Source: Copromyces sp. CBS 386.78
Taxonomy: Eukaryota > Ascomycota > Sordariomycetes > Sordariales > Sordariaceae
Assembly (NCBI GenBank): GCA_030685235.1
Contig: MU839079.1
Coordinates: 682,001 to 746,000, forward strand
Direction of reading: 5' to 3'
Length of the DNA: 64,000 bases
Of the stretch, positions 10,909-21,500 are shown in pieces (the stretch's first letter is position 1; every line of letters begins with the position of its first letter). Below the pieces are notes generated by a model, which made no database searches, had not been told where the DNA came from, and was given only the letters and a program-made list of their open reading frames with translations. The position numbers and the translations under genes were made by a program.

Positions 10909-12970
10909 TGCTGAAAAAAATGAGTCCTTGTGTGTTCGGACGATCCCACCAGAGTGAAAGTGGGAATGTGATGGTGCCAACTGATAAGAGGAGTACAACA
11001 GGCCATGTGAGGTACTTTGCAGCCAGAGCGAAAGACTCCTGTGATAGCTCTCCCTTTGGTGGTGAGTAATCCCCTGGATGATGCTGGATATGGTGCCTGG
11101 CGAGCTTGGCCGTTCGGCGAGCGGAACCCGGATGAGAGGATCATCGTTCGAGCGAGGGAAGGGGGAGAGAGCGTCGCGGAAAAGAAGGACCCCGTGTCCC
11201 ACTGCCCGGAGCAAATAATAGGAAGCTAACCCCCACCCGTTACCCTCACTACAGGCTATCCGCTGTTAACGTTAAAGACGCAGCCGTGCGCTTATTTCTT
11301 TAGTCTCAGACCTCAAACCTGTTAGACCTCCTAACGCCCCACCCTCCGCCCCACCTTCCACCTTCTGCTTTTGTTCAAGGAGACCCACATAACATGTGGG
11401 GCCCGGTGAGAGAAGTCGATGTAACAGAGACTATTATTTCTTACCTACCTTAGTCTCTCAACTTCGGGGACTTTTTGGACTTTTGGTTTCACTTTGTTCA
11501 TCCACGATGTCCATCACACCTACTCGGACTACCGCTTTTTCTCGTTCATAAGAGATATACTAAACGTGGCATTTGGGAGAGACAAGGTGCATATGCGCGG
11601 AAAGTTACCTCTAGTTGCATATGAGGAATGTGCCCAATGAGATGCTCTCAGTTTCCCTACTAGCGCTTTTCAGTCAATCTCATGGACGAGAAAAAGCGGT
11701 AGAGCACAGGGGCATGGAGGCTAGCAGGTAGCCATGACAACTGAAGTATCCAAGGTATCTCTCCTCTCCATCTGCAGGCCACTCAACTGTCAACGTTTAA
11801 TCAACACACAACACCTTATCCAGCTTCCCTTGCTGCCGGGAACAAACTTGATGGGACCGGGTAGCTGAACCCAGGCAGACCATGACAGCTGACCAACATG
11901 TCGGATTCAAAAAGAGATGCCGTCTAACGCGTATCCAATGATATGGTAATGTGGAGTACACGTAGACAGACTGTGATCGTGCCAAGCTGGAGGAGGCGTT
12001 GTCAAGATCTAGATGTACTACGTAAACGCACATTAATTTAGTTAGGTGATGTTGCAGTCTAGAGCATTGGACACTTGAGACACTCTGCCGTCCGTCTTCA
12101 GGTGCCAAGCTTCCCTTTGCAGCAGCAACTGCCCAGGGCACCAGCGCCCGCCGTTGTTGGGGGGGCCACGAGGGGGGCATGGACTCACTGGCCGCACTGG
12201 GAGGTACGTACCACAGTGCGGGTAGCAAGTGGGATTCCATCCCGTCCTTACCTCGAGGTTCCATTCTCTGGATTCCCACTGCGCTGGTCCTAACGCATCC
12301 AATATGCAGGTCGCTCGCTCCCAGGCGGGTGCTGCGGGTCACCTCACCTTCCAGGGCAAGTACCGCAGTTATCGAACGACCTACAGCTTGGGACCGACCC
12401 AATAGGGCACTCAGAAGGGCCGCGGAAGCGTGGTGGGTCGTAAGGTACAGAGGGCCATAGGCCCTTCTACGTAGAGGTAGAGGTAGGTACCACTCCATCG
12501 AACCTCCCAAGTGAGTGAAAGCCGAGACCTCTCATCCTGGACAACCTCGTCCGAGAATCATCCTTAATTCCATCTTCCTCTTTTTCGCTCCCCAATCCCT
12601 TTCCTTCCTCTTTCCTCCCCACCTACTCTTTGTCACGAGGGTAAACAACTTTGTCTTAGTCTCGGTTTCTGCGCTGTGGGCATCGACGCATAGTCTTGTG
12701 GGCTTTGTTCTGGGCCTCGTCTTTCTTCTTTAATAGATCTCTCTCTTCCAAATACCATCTTGTGTTGATCAGACTAGGAGGGAAAAAAAAGTTGCTACCT
12801 TATCCACTCCCCTCCTCCGTCATCGTCACCACCACAGATCGCGCTGTTCACATTCACGATCCCGTCACAACAACCCAATTTTCAACAGGCAGTTCAATAC
12901 TAGACTCAACCATTCATACATCCACGCTGTCGCCCTCAACGCCCCCGGGTCCAGCCTCGCCGACTGCCCA

Positions 12971-13069
12971 ATGCCGGCTTTCTCGGGGCAATCCTTCCTC
13001 CACGATGGCTACCATCGAGCCACGGCTTATGCACCTCTCAACCGTACTCAACACTCAGCAAGCCGATAG
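12971..13069 (+). other. Upstream ORF overlapping the start of the telobox Myb gene
   Basis: A 32-codon frame begins with ATG at 12971 and ends with TAG at 13067-13069, overlapping the proposed main ATG (13005) in another frame. Its ATG context is weak (C at -3, C at +4), while the main ATG has A at -3 and G at +4. Leaky scanning past this uORF is therefore plausible, and it could lower translation of the main protein if the transcript starts upstream of it. Confidence 0.45.
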
Positions 13070-14825
13070 CCCGTCGCCTGTCCAGCGCGGTCCTCTCACG
13101 ACCCCCGCGAACAACAACTCGCTCTTTCTACCTACTTTGCCCCGCGATGCTGGACAACATCAACAGCAGCAGCAGAGAATCGATAGCCAACTACCCACGC
13201 TACCGCCGATTCATACGCTAAATAACGAGTCTCTGGCCAAGCAGACGCCAAGGATAGACCCTTTTGGAAGTGATCCTACAGCTCGTCACCCTCCTTCGAG
13301 TTATTCACTCCAATTACTGCTTTCCAACTCCCCAGAGACGAGCAGTACGCCCCTCTCTTTGCACAGGCCTGCAGGCGACCACCCCGATGCTCTCCACGAT
13401 GCCTACACCAAGAAGCGACAGCGGGCGCTCGCTGCCAAAGACGATTATGTTCAGTTACCACAGCCGCTCAAGAAGCAAAAATCCACTCAAGAGGTGGTTC
13501 TTCAACAAGTAGTCTCGGTCCCACCCATCCTCAACGGGCTCCACGAACCGCCACCCAACCCCAACGCCAGCAGGTTTCCCCCAATACTCTCCGGTGTTGA
13601 CCATGAACCACCGAGGATAAGCGGTTACATGCATGATCTCAGTCCTCCGGCCCATATCCCTGCCTCGACAACAACAACGCCGCCCGCGGAGTGGTCCATT
13701 ACATCACCACCCCCAACGGACGGAGACAAGACCAGCGGTGGCAAGGCGAAACGAAGGGCGGCGAAACCACGGAGAAAGTGGTCCGATGAAGAAACCAATA
13801 ATCTTCTACTGGGCGTCAGTCGGCATGGTGTTGGAAAATGGACGACGATTCTAGAGGATCCCGACTACAAATTCAACGACCGGACTGCGGGTGATCTCAA
13901 GGATCGGTTCCGGACCTGCTGTCCCGAAGAGCTGCGTGGCGGTTCAGCAAAGAGAAGTCCTGGGGTCGACAAGTCTACGTCAGGCGAATCAAGCAGTCAC
14001 AGCCACAGCAGGCACAGGAATGGCTTGTCGCTGGACGCTCTTTTGAGCAACCCAGAAGCTGGACCGAGTGATAAGGATAGGGGCGACTCGGACTCGGCCC
14101 CTGCCAAACAGAGAAAAAGTCGGGCACACCGGAAGAAGATGGAAGATCTTGTCGAACTGGGAATCAGGGGCCCGTTCAAAAAGTCTCACCGTCGTGAAAG
14201 GCGCCCATTTACGGACCTTGACGACAAGGAAATTCTGGCAGGACTCAAGAAGCACGGGCCTGCTTGGACCAAGATCCAACGCGATCCAGAGTATCATCTT
14301 CAGAGCCGCCAGCCCACGGATTTGCGTGACCGGGTTCGCAACAAATATCCGGTCATTTACGCCAGCATCGAGAAGACGAATCCCCGAGACAAGGACCAAC
14401 AAGCCCGCGGCAGCGCGGAGGCGTCTTCATCCAACATCAGTCTACTGGAACCTTCCATCAACCCTGCGATGTCAAAAAGTCTCGAACCGACCATAGCTCG
14501 ATCTATCGAACCGCAAGTATCGCGACAGAGTTCCAAGGAAGAATTGCCAAAGTGGCTCCCGAGTACAACATGCGAACCGACAGAGACTTTGCCCGGTCTG
14601 GCTTCTGTATTTGCTGACATGCCTGACGGTCCTCTGTCGTCGTCATATTTCGGAGGACCGCCTGACATGGATATTTCCCGACTCCTGCTAAACGATGCCC
14701 AAGACCCCTCAGCCTCGGAACGCCTGAGATACGGCCAAGGAGGTATGGGGGGAGTCGGGCCAGTACTTCCAGGAGGAGGTCAGGATGGTTCATCGGGTGG
14801 GCCCGCCCATCGGAGGGCTCTCTGA
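13005..14825 (+). CDS. Double-Myb telobox DNA-binding protein (TAY1/TEB1-like)
   Basis: Predicted to bind telomere-type TTAGGG sequence, at chromosome ends or in promoters. Single exon, 606 aa. Two SANT/Myb domains lie at about 255-312 and 395-455. Each has the Trp-based helices and a telobox-like third helix, DLKDRFRT in the first and DLRDRVRN in the second, matching the VDLKDKWR motif of telomere-repeat-binding proteins. Two teloboxes in one chain is the architecture of Yarrowia Tay1 and fission yeast Teb1. The rest is Pro/Ser/Gln-rich and probably disordered; basic KAKRRAAKPRRK just before Myb 1 could be a nuclear signal. The frame stays open upstream to an ATG at 12696, but that extension looks like leader; ATG 13005 has the better context and opens a conserved-looking start, MATIEPRLM. 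Confidence 0.88.
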   Translation: MATIEPRLMHLSTVLNTQQADSPSPVQRGPLTTPANNNSLFLPTLPRDAGQHQQQQQRIDSQLPTLPPIHTLNNESLAKQTPRIDPFGSDPTARHPPSSYSLQLLLSNSPETSSTPLSLHRPAGDHPDALHDAYTKKRQRALAAKDDYVQLPQPLKKQKSTQEVVLQQVVSVPPILNGLHEPPPNPNASRFPPILSGVDHEPPRISGYMHDLSPPAHIPASTTTTPPAEWSITSPPPTDGDKTSGGKAKRRAAKPRRKWSDEETNNLLLGVSRHGVGKWTTILEDPDYKFNDRTAGDLKDRFRTCCPEELRGGSAKRSPGVDKSTSGESSSHSHSRHRNGLSLDALLSNPEAGPSDKDRGDSDSAPAKQRKSRAHRKKMEDLVELGIRGPFKKSHRRERRPFTDLDDKEILAGLKKHGPAWTKIQRDPEYHLQSRQPTDLRDRVRNKYPVIYASIEKTNPRDKDQQARGSAEASSSNISLLEPSINPAMSKSLEPTIARSIEPQVSRQSSKEELPKWLPSTTCEPTETLPGLASVFADMPDGPLSSSYFGGPPDMDISRLLLNDAQDPSASERLRYGQGGMGGVGPVLPGGGQDGSSGGPAHRRAL

Positions 14826-15853
14826 ATCGCGAGGTAACAGGTAGGCATACACAGAGCTTGCTACACTGCTGTGAGCTTTTTGCCGCCAGCGAGAGATATC
14901 TTTGTCATGCCCAACACACAGGAATTCTCGCACTGTAAACGGCCAGCTCATCGTTTGAAATTGACGAATTTCCATTTGTTTTTGCTATGTTATCAGCGTA
15001 TACGGGTTTCTAGATGAAGGGCATAAGCGGTCATCAAGACGGGATTCGAGGAGCACTTTTCTTTGCGTTTATATATACCGGGCGGCGTCAGTCTAGGGGC
15101 TGACGAAAGGTTGGGATCGGGAGATCAGGGGGCACGCATTTGTCTATGAGACAAACCTTGGGAGGAGTGTAGCACACATATCCATGGAGAACATCTCCTT
15201 GGTTGTGACAGGGATCAGATCTACCAGGAAGATTTGAGGCGGGAGCAACTTTCCACCACTATGGAGGAAGACGAGATGACAAGAGAGGTACACGTGATGA
15301 GAAGAAATATCAATGACAGACATGCATGACTACTTTACAGTAGCATGCCAAAGTGTTCAAAGCATACAAACGAAGCAAATATGAGTTCGATTGACTTTAA
15401 TCGATACATGACCTGATGCCAGAGTGAATATCGTGAGGTGTTTCCCTAGTCAACGTTATCAAACACGAGCCTGGTAGAGCGCTTGTTCATGATGTCAGGC
15501 CACCGGGGGAGAAGATGGTGATGACATTGGATTTCAGGGGCAACAGCCCAGAGACGGGATGGACGATCATCGATGCCAACCCTAACCCCGATTGCCGCCT
15601 TTTATGTATAAGCTGGCCGACTGCGCCACACCAAGTGAGGCGTCGCGGTGGGGCGCAAACCCACAAGGTGGAGCACAGCCTCAGATTCAAGACTGCCAAG
15701 TGCCAAGCGCAATTGTCGGCTCTCACCGCCTGCCCACAGGCCGCTAGGGTTTTCGAGGCACAAAACACTTTTTCATATTTACCTGGCCGGCCTCTTCGAC
15801 GAACTTTCCCTCCCGATTTTCTCGACCAGCAAATCCATTAGCCAACCGTCAAA
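14826..15853. other. Interval between the Myb gene and rps4 (3' UTR plus rps4 promoter)
   Basis: About 1 kb without a recognisable gene. It holds the Myb gene 3' UTR and a small 6-bp hairpin near 15088, then the rps4 promoter with telomere-like motifs and a pyrimidine-rich stretch just before the rps4 leader. No TATA box is obvious, as expected for a ribosomal protein gene. Confidence 0.6.
15578..15587 (+). promoter_or_regulatory. Telomere-repeat-like motif (AACCCTAACC) in the rps4 promoter
   Basis: Ten bases matching the CCCTAA telomere repeat in phase, 267 nt upstream of the rps4 ATG. A second related word, TAGGGTTTT at 15745-15753, lies about 100 nt before the ATG. In many fungi ribosomal protein promoters carry such motifs bound by Tbf1-type Myb proteins. 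A 10-nt match is expected about once by chance in a window this size, so position near rps4 is the main support. Confidence 0.5.
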
Positions 15854-17081
15854 ATGGGCAGAGGACCGTAAGTTGACCACCCCTACGGATCGTTGACGAC
15901 TGCGATCGACGAGACTATGCTTTTCGGCGACGCTGCTTATGGACAGCCAATTTCGAATTCGGTCACGTCTTCGAAATTGGGTGCCAAACGCTGCAACACC
16001 AAAGAATCGCGTCGAGATGTCGCAAACATGAAGCTTCACGGCGACGGTGATGACTGACTCTTGCTCCCTACTTCAGGAAGAAGCACCAGAAGCGCCTTAG
16101 CGCCCCCTCGCACTGGCTTCTCGACAAGCTGTCGGGTGTCTATGCTCCCCGCCCTTCCGCTGGTCCTCACAAGCTCCGCGAGTGCATGCCCCTCATCGTC
16201 TTCGTGCGCAACCGCCTCAAGTATGCGCTCAACTACCGTGAGACCAAGGCCATCATGATGCAGCGCCTCATCAAGGTCGATGGCAAGGTCCGCACCGACA
16301 TCACCTACCCCGCCGGCTTCATGGACGTCATCACCATCGAGAAGACTGGCGAGCACTTCCGTCTCATCTACGACACCAAGGGCCGTTTCACCGTCCACCG
16401 CATCCAGGATGAGGAGGCCAAGTACAAGCTCGGCAAGGTCAAGCGCGTCCAGCTCGGCAAGGGCGGTATCCCATTCTTGGTTACGCATGATGCCAGAACG
16501 TAAGTTCTGCCCACATCTATCAGCCGTTGGACCAAGCTTTGGTAGATACGCGTGGAAGTTCATCCCTTCCACTCCCTACTTTGTCCTTAGCGACCTTTTT
16601 GCGGGATAGTGGGAAAGTGGAATGGGGGAACATATTCCTCTGCGGATCACACACCTTCAAGCAAGGATCTATACGGCTGGTATGTCCAATTTCTCTCCCC
16701 ACGGTTGACTAACCTTATTGCGGGACAAACAGCATCCGCTACCCCGACCCCTTGATCAAGGTCAACGACACTGTCAAGATCAACCTTGAGACTGGCAAGA
16801 TCGAGGACTTCGTCAAGTTCGACACTGGTTCCATCGCCATGGTTACCGGCGGTCGTAACATGGGCCGTGTTGGTGTCATCACCCACCGTGAGCGTCACGA
16901 TGGTGGTTTCAACATCATCCACGTCAAGGATGCTCTTGACAACACCTTCGCTACCCGCGAGTCCAACGTTTTCGTTATCGGCTCCGAGAAGCCCTGGATC
17001 TCCCTCCCCAAGGGCAAGGGTGTCAAGCTCTCCATCGCTGAGGAGCGTGACCGCCGCCGCGCCAACGCCATTGCCCACTAA
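15854..17081 (+). CDS. rps4: 40S ribosomal protein S4 (eS4)
   Basis: Structural protein of the small cytoplasmic ribosomal subunit. Three exons, 15854-15867, 16077-16499 and 16733-17081; introns of 209 and 233 nt have GTAAGT donors and CAG acceptors, with branch-like CTGAC and CTAAC words. The product is 261 aa, the same length as yeast Rps4. The start MGRGPKKHQKRL and the end are diagnostic. It contains the eS4 N-terminal segment, an S4 RNA-binding region, the central eS4 domain ([11 protein letters not shown]) and a KOW-type motif around VTGGRNMGR. The first exon holds only 14 coding bases, which is common in fungal ribosomal protein genes. Codon bias is strong, as expected for a highly expressed gene. 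Identity is certain. Confidence 0.98.
15947..15980 (+). other. Perfect 11-bp hairpin inside rps4 intron 1
   Basis: The arms at 15947-15957 and 15970-15980 are exact inverted complements around a 12-nt loop, about 80 nt after the donor and 96 nt before the acceptor. It lies wholly in the intron. It may shorten the effective donor-branch distance or bind a regulatory protein; no function is shown by the sequence alone. Confidence 0.6.
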
Positions 17082-18491
17082 ATGTGTGCAATCGTGTTTT
17101 CTGGTGCTGGTTCCCATGACTAAGGATTTCGGGGCATAAAACGGGGGCTTTTGGCTTGTTGATACCTAACGATTACTACTGAGAAGAGGCATGCTGGGAT
17201 ATGGAGTTATTACAGGGGAATGTGAAATTTCAAGATACCCGTCGCGTAAGAGCGACGAGCCTTAGCTCCGGACCCTAGGTATTTTCTAGTTCTAGATGGA
17301 TGGCTCCTGATAACTGGATTACAACAACTTAGGCCCCCGTGCCCTTAACCTTATTCAAACTCTGTCTAATCCATATCATCTCGCTACCTTATTTTGTGAA
17401 TGTGATATGCTTATTTATGTTATTGAATCCATTGGCGAGATCTCCGACTAGTCACATTGTTCTAGGGTCCTAGCTTGGGTGCTTGGGGGTCCAACTCATC
17501 ACATAACGACGTGCTCGGCTCGTCAACCCCAACCATGCCCTAGATGGCCTTATTCCGACTTTCGCGACGCCACACCAACCAACGACCTCTCATCACTTGC
17601 CCACTCGGCTCTGAACCACTCGGATTATTCGAACATCTCTCGAGCCGCCCGCCGCGTTGACCCGTTGGCGAACTGACTACCCCCCAACGAGTACTCTCCC
17701 GTTCTTGCCCGCCCTAGCCCATCATGGAATTCTTCTTTCCAGGCCGGGTTCCAAAGTCCCAACCCAACCTTAATGCTTTGTACCAAAAGAAAAAAAAGTG
17801 TTGGTGATATCTCCCTAGCCATTACACCTAGTCAGGGGCCTCGAAGCCCAGGTCTACCATCTTGTCCCTCACGCGCACCAACCGGGTTTGAGGCTTGGGA
17901 TAGGACACCGCTGTAATACCTACATCCACCTGGCCAGCTCCTGTGCTTACTCGTCAAGCTTCGGATCGCCCCCGAACCTTAAGCAGGGGAACTAGGCAAT
18001 CCGAGCCCTGGACAAAGGAGTAGTGCACGGCTTATAAATCTCTTTCTTTCTTGCTTGGGCGTTACCCCCTTCTCGCCTAGCCCCTACCCATTCAAAGGTC
18101 ATGAAGTTGTTGATGAGTGAGTGAATGAGTGAGGAAGGAAAGACTCAACACAGACCGTCCAACTCTTTGCACTTCTAAGTGATCCCTGCACGTTTGAAGG
18201 AACTAGTGGTATTGTGCCTTCATCCACCTTCTAGATCAGTCTTCGTCTTTGGTTTGTTTTGTATGTGGAGTGTTTAGGAGGAAACGGATCAAGGTACGAG
18301 GCCGGCACCGTTGGTATGTAGAAACAGGTGCAGCCAGCCATAAGAGTTGTTCATTTTGCTCGCTAGGTAGGTACTTCCTTTGGATGAATGAGTCACCTCA
18401 GGGCGTTCCCGCCTGACTTCTTCGGCCCCCCACCCCTTTCTGCTTTCACCTTGTTTTCCTAGGTGAAGTTATGTATATGAGTGTGATGTAA

Positions 18492-18590
18492 CCTCTACCT
18501 TATCCTTATTTACCTACCTCTAGGTACCTGTCCAATTACCTACTTACCTATCTCTCTACCTGTTTCTTTGCCTATCTACCTTGTCCTCCT
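18492..18590. repeat. Patch of TACCTACC / AGGTAGGT-type words
   Basis: Many overlapping copies of TACCT, CTACC and AGGTA in about 100 bases. Similar but smaller patches occur near 6540-6600, 9785-9810, 12470-12490 and 18366. Such words are scattered in the intergenic DNA of this window and are absent from the coding exons. Origin and role are unknown to me. Confidence 0.6.
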
Positions 18591-21500
18591 TTAACTGGTG
18601 TCCCCCGTTTCCACTTAGCCTCAACAAAATATTTTCAAAAGTGTGCAGAGGGAGGAAAAGAGATGTGGTGGCTGTGTTGAAGTGGTCCTTGTGGCAGGTA
18701 CATTCAATGGTGTCCACCACCGAGTAGTGTACTGGGAGATGGAAAAAAGGGGCGGACGAGGGAAAGGGTTCGGTGAAATGTGAAAGCGGGTGGATGGCTA
18801 GGTGTCTACCAAGGGGAGATGAGTAACTAGACTCGCCCGCTGGACTAAACCCCGAAGACTCCGAAGCTTCCTAGACGTGGTGTCCTTCAGATGTTATTGG
18901 GGTATCTTTGAATCACCCTTCAAGGCATCTGTGTCCAAGCGGGTGGGTTCAAGAGAGGGTACCTCGTTGTGATAGTGGCGCCGGAAGCATCATGTCGGGC
19001 AGCAACTAAGCCAGAAAGCTGGCCTGGAGGGCTGGACTGGGTACACACAGTGCTCAACTGCTGGGTTGGGTTTGAGAGGCCGGGGGAAGCAGAAACAGAC
19101 CAGTGACCGGAGAGTGAAGGGCAGGCTGGAGGTGGGTAAGGGCGCAAAACGCGGTTACCGCGCTGTCACTGAACTGTACGGCAAGACTGGCCTGATGTGA
19201 TGAGATTTGGAGAGATACGCTAGTATGTGAGATGCGATGTGATGACATAGGGTTGATCGGAGTGGTGAGGTAGTGGAGTGTTGGTGTTGGTATTAGCTGG
19301 ACGGGAATGAGTAGATGGGGCATTTCCGAGCAGAGACAGGCAGATGACTGGATCTCTGTAAAGGTCTTTCCTTTCTTGCTCCCTTCTTGGTTTCGAAGAC
19401 CGTTCGGGTGACGAGTGTGCTTGATCCGAGCGAATCATGGTGTTGTTTGCCTGCTCGACGGCTTGACGGGGCGGTAGGGCAGCAGGCCCGAGCCGGTGAC
19501 TAACGGAGTAGGCCTGATGGCTTCGTTAGTCTTGAGACGAGGAGATCCAGGGGCATCAGCGGAGGAAGGGGATGAGAAGGTTGTAGAGAGGTGTTCTGTT
19601 TCGGGCTTGGCTTCACCTCCATCCTCGAGTGAAGCTTTGGGTGGATTGTGCTGGAGATCGGTATCATGGACGAAGATATCCTTCTGTGCGTTCACTTTCT
19701 TTCAAGCTTTTGATGGTAGTGTCCATGTAAATCCACTCTTTAGAAGAACATTGATCAATCAGTATAATGAAGATAACAGAGCACACTTTTGTGTACCGCA
19801 TCGTCTAGGTCTAGATAACACAAACGTCTTTAAGCAGTGGTCATGGGTGCGAGCCAATTCACAGAGAGTGACTCACAGGGAAATCTAACTTGACGCACCC
19901 CTCGGATGAGCCGAAGTGACCGGTGTCTATGTTGTAAGTTCTTCCTCCGCCAGAGACGCCGGCTCAGTCTAGTTCTTCCGAGTGACTGTACGTAAATCAG
20001 TGACTTGAGCCAGCGACTGGGTGGATACACAGCTTAGTCAAGAAGCCGAAGAAAGGAACGTCTCCATAAGACTCAGCCCTTGCTTAAATTTGCTCCGTTA
20101 ATGACCGTTTGAGCCAGTGAAAGCCGTTATTGCCATGTTCACCGTGTTCTACCGTTTCTTATTCCCTCCCTTCCCATGAAGGTTGTTTTTCAACGTCTAT
20201 ACCAGTGTTTCTTCCTTTCTTTGCGCCCCATGTGGTAGGTGACAACTTGTCAAATGCGTGTTGAAGGCTTTCCCGTACTCGGCGTAAGTCGTCGTCCTTT
20301 CTCAACTATGTTATCCTAGAACCGCGAGTGGCTAGGAAATGCAAATAGAGAATTGTTTACAATTCACCACGGTGAGCTGAATCAGCGGATGCTCATTCAC
20401 CGATGAGTTGCCATTCCTTCACCTGGTTACGTTGGTTTTTGTTTGCTCATCAATCCTGGCAAGGGAAGTTTTGTTTTCTGTGTCACTCGGCACATACTCG
20501 CCTTCGAACCGCTTGACCAAAGCCAAGCCAGGCACGACAACGGCCGGCAGTGTCGAAGTTACTGAGGCTGAGGCATACACGAGCCCCTGGGACAAGCGGA
20601 GGTGGTACATATCAAGTAATAGCAGGGCATTTAGTATGCAATAACCTAGCCGGTACCACCAATCTCCTCGTAAGCACGACATTCCAAGGTGTTCCTCGCG
20701 GTTCACAACATTTCATGGGGAAAGTAATGATTAATGGGGAAGGATCCGTGGTGAGGAGAGGAAAAATCGAAGTTGAATGGTAAGTTCATGCTGTTGGCGG
20801 GTGACAGCATACTTCGACGGTGCGGGCTAGCTGGGACTTTACTTGAACATCCACTGGATGATACATGTGGCAATGTTTCCTTTTGTTCGAATGTTCGTAT
20901 TCTAGCGTTGATGTTAACGTCGCCGAAATCAAGTCCTTTTCCAGCTAGTAAGAGGCCGTTCATTCACGTATGCGAAGGCCAACTAAACTTGTCTGCTGTG
21001 GCTCGTTGGTATCTTCGGAAGCTCAGAGCCATTCAACTGACGTTTCATCTGGCCGTCTCGTGACCATCAGCTGACGTGCGGGTAAATGCTTGAAGGGTGC
21101 GGAAGGCTTTTTTCTCATCGCGTCCATCTGTCGCTCCCAGTGCTGCGAGGGGCGAGTGGTAGGTACCATCTTGACAGAAATTGAGGTGTCAACTACACTA
21201 CTTCTCAGCGATGTCCGGATGTTGATCATCGTACATGAGATAGAAGCAAGTAAGTGCAGTAGTGTCGAGCCTATGTGATGTTTGTCGCACCGTCTAGACC
21301 AATCCTGGCTAAGGCCTAAGGGAGGGAAAGGGTCACGATCGATGGGCGCTTGTTCATCCATGGTCATCATTCATTGGTGTGCTGGCCATAACATGTATGG
21401 AGAGAAATTGCTTCCTGCATAGTGCGGCTACGCTTGCGAAGTTTGATACTGGCTAACGAAGTCGGTAATATCCAGCTGGTCAGGGATTTGGTTTGGATGT

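Larger units (their letters stand above)
3892..13004. other. Gene-poor stretch between the chitinase and the telobox Myb gene
   Basis: The first few hundred bases are the chitinase 3' UTR. Beyond it I recognise no coding gene, tRNA or 5S rRNA on either strand; the open frames present are of chance length and show no domain. Visible items are a TATATAAA box at 5016-5023, a GATGT triplet repeat near 4870, A-tracts at 7937-7965 and 10868-10904, scattered AGGTAGGT-like words, and the Myb gene leader at the right end. Base composition is not AT-rich, so it does not look like a RIP relic. Confidence 0.5.

Noticed and set aside
11797..12510. 237-codon minus-strand ORF
   Set aside because: No domain, poor codon bias and no splice context; this length is expected by chance in 64 kb.
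12696..13004. Longer N-terminus for the telobox protein from the ATG at 12696
   Set aside because: The extension has leader-like composition and no conserved features; the ATG at 13005 has strong context and begins a plausible protein.
15578..15587. Telomerase RNA template
   Set aside because: The motif could template TTAGGG, but it is a single short match inside a ribosomal protein promoter and I saw no pseudoknot or other core element.
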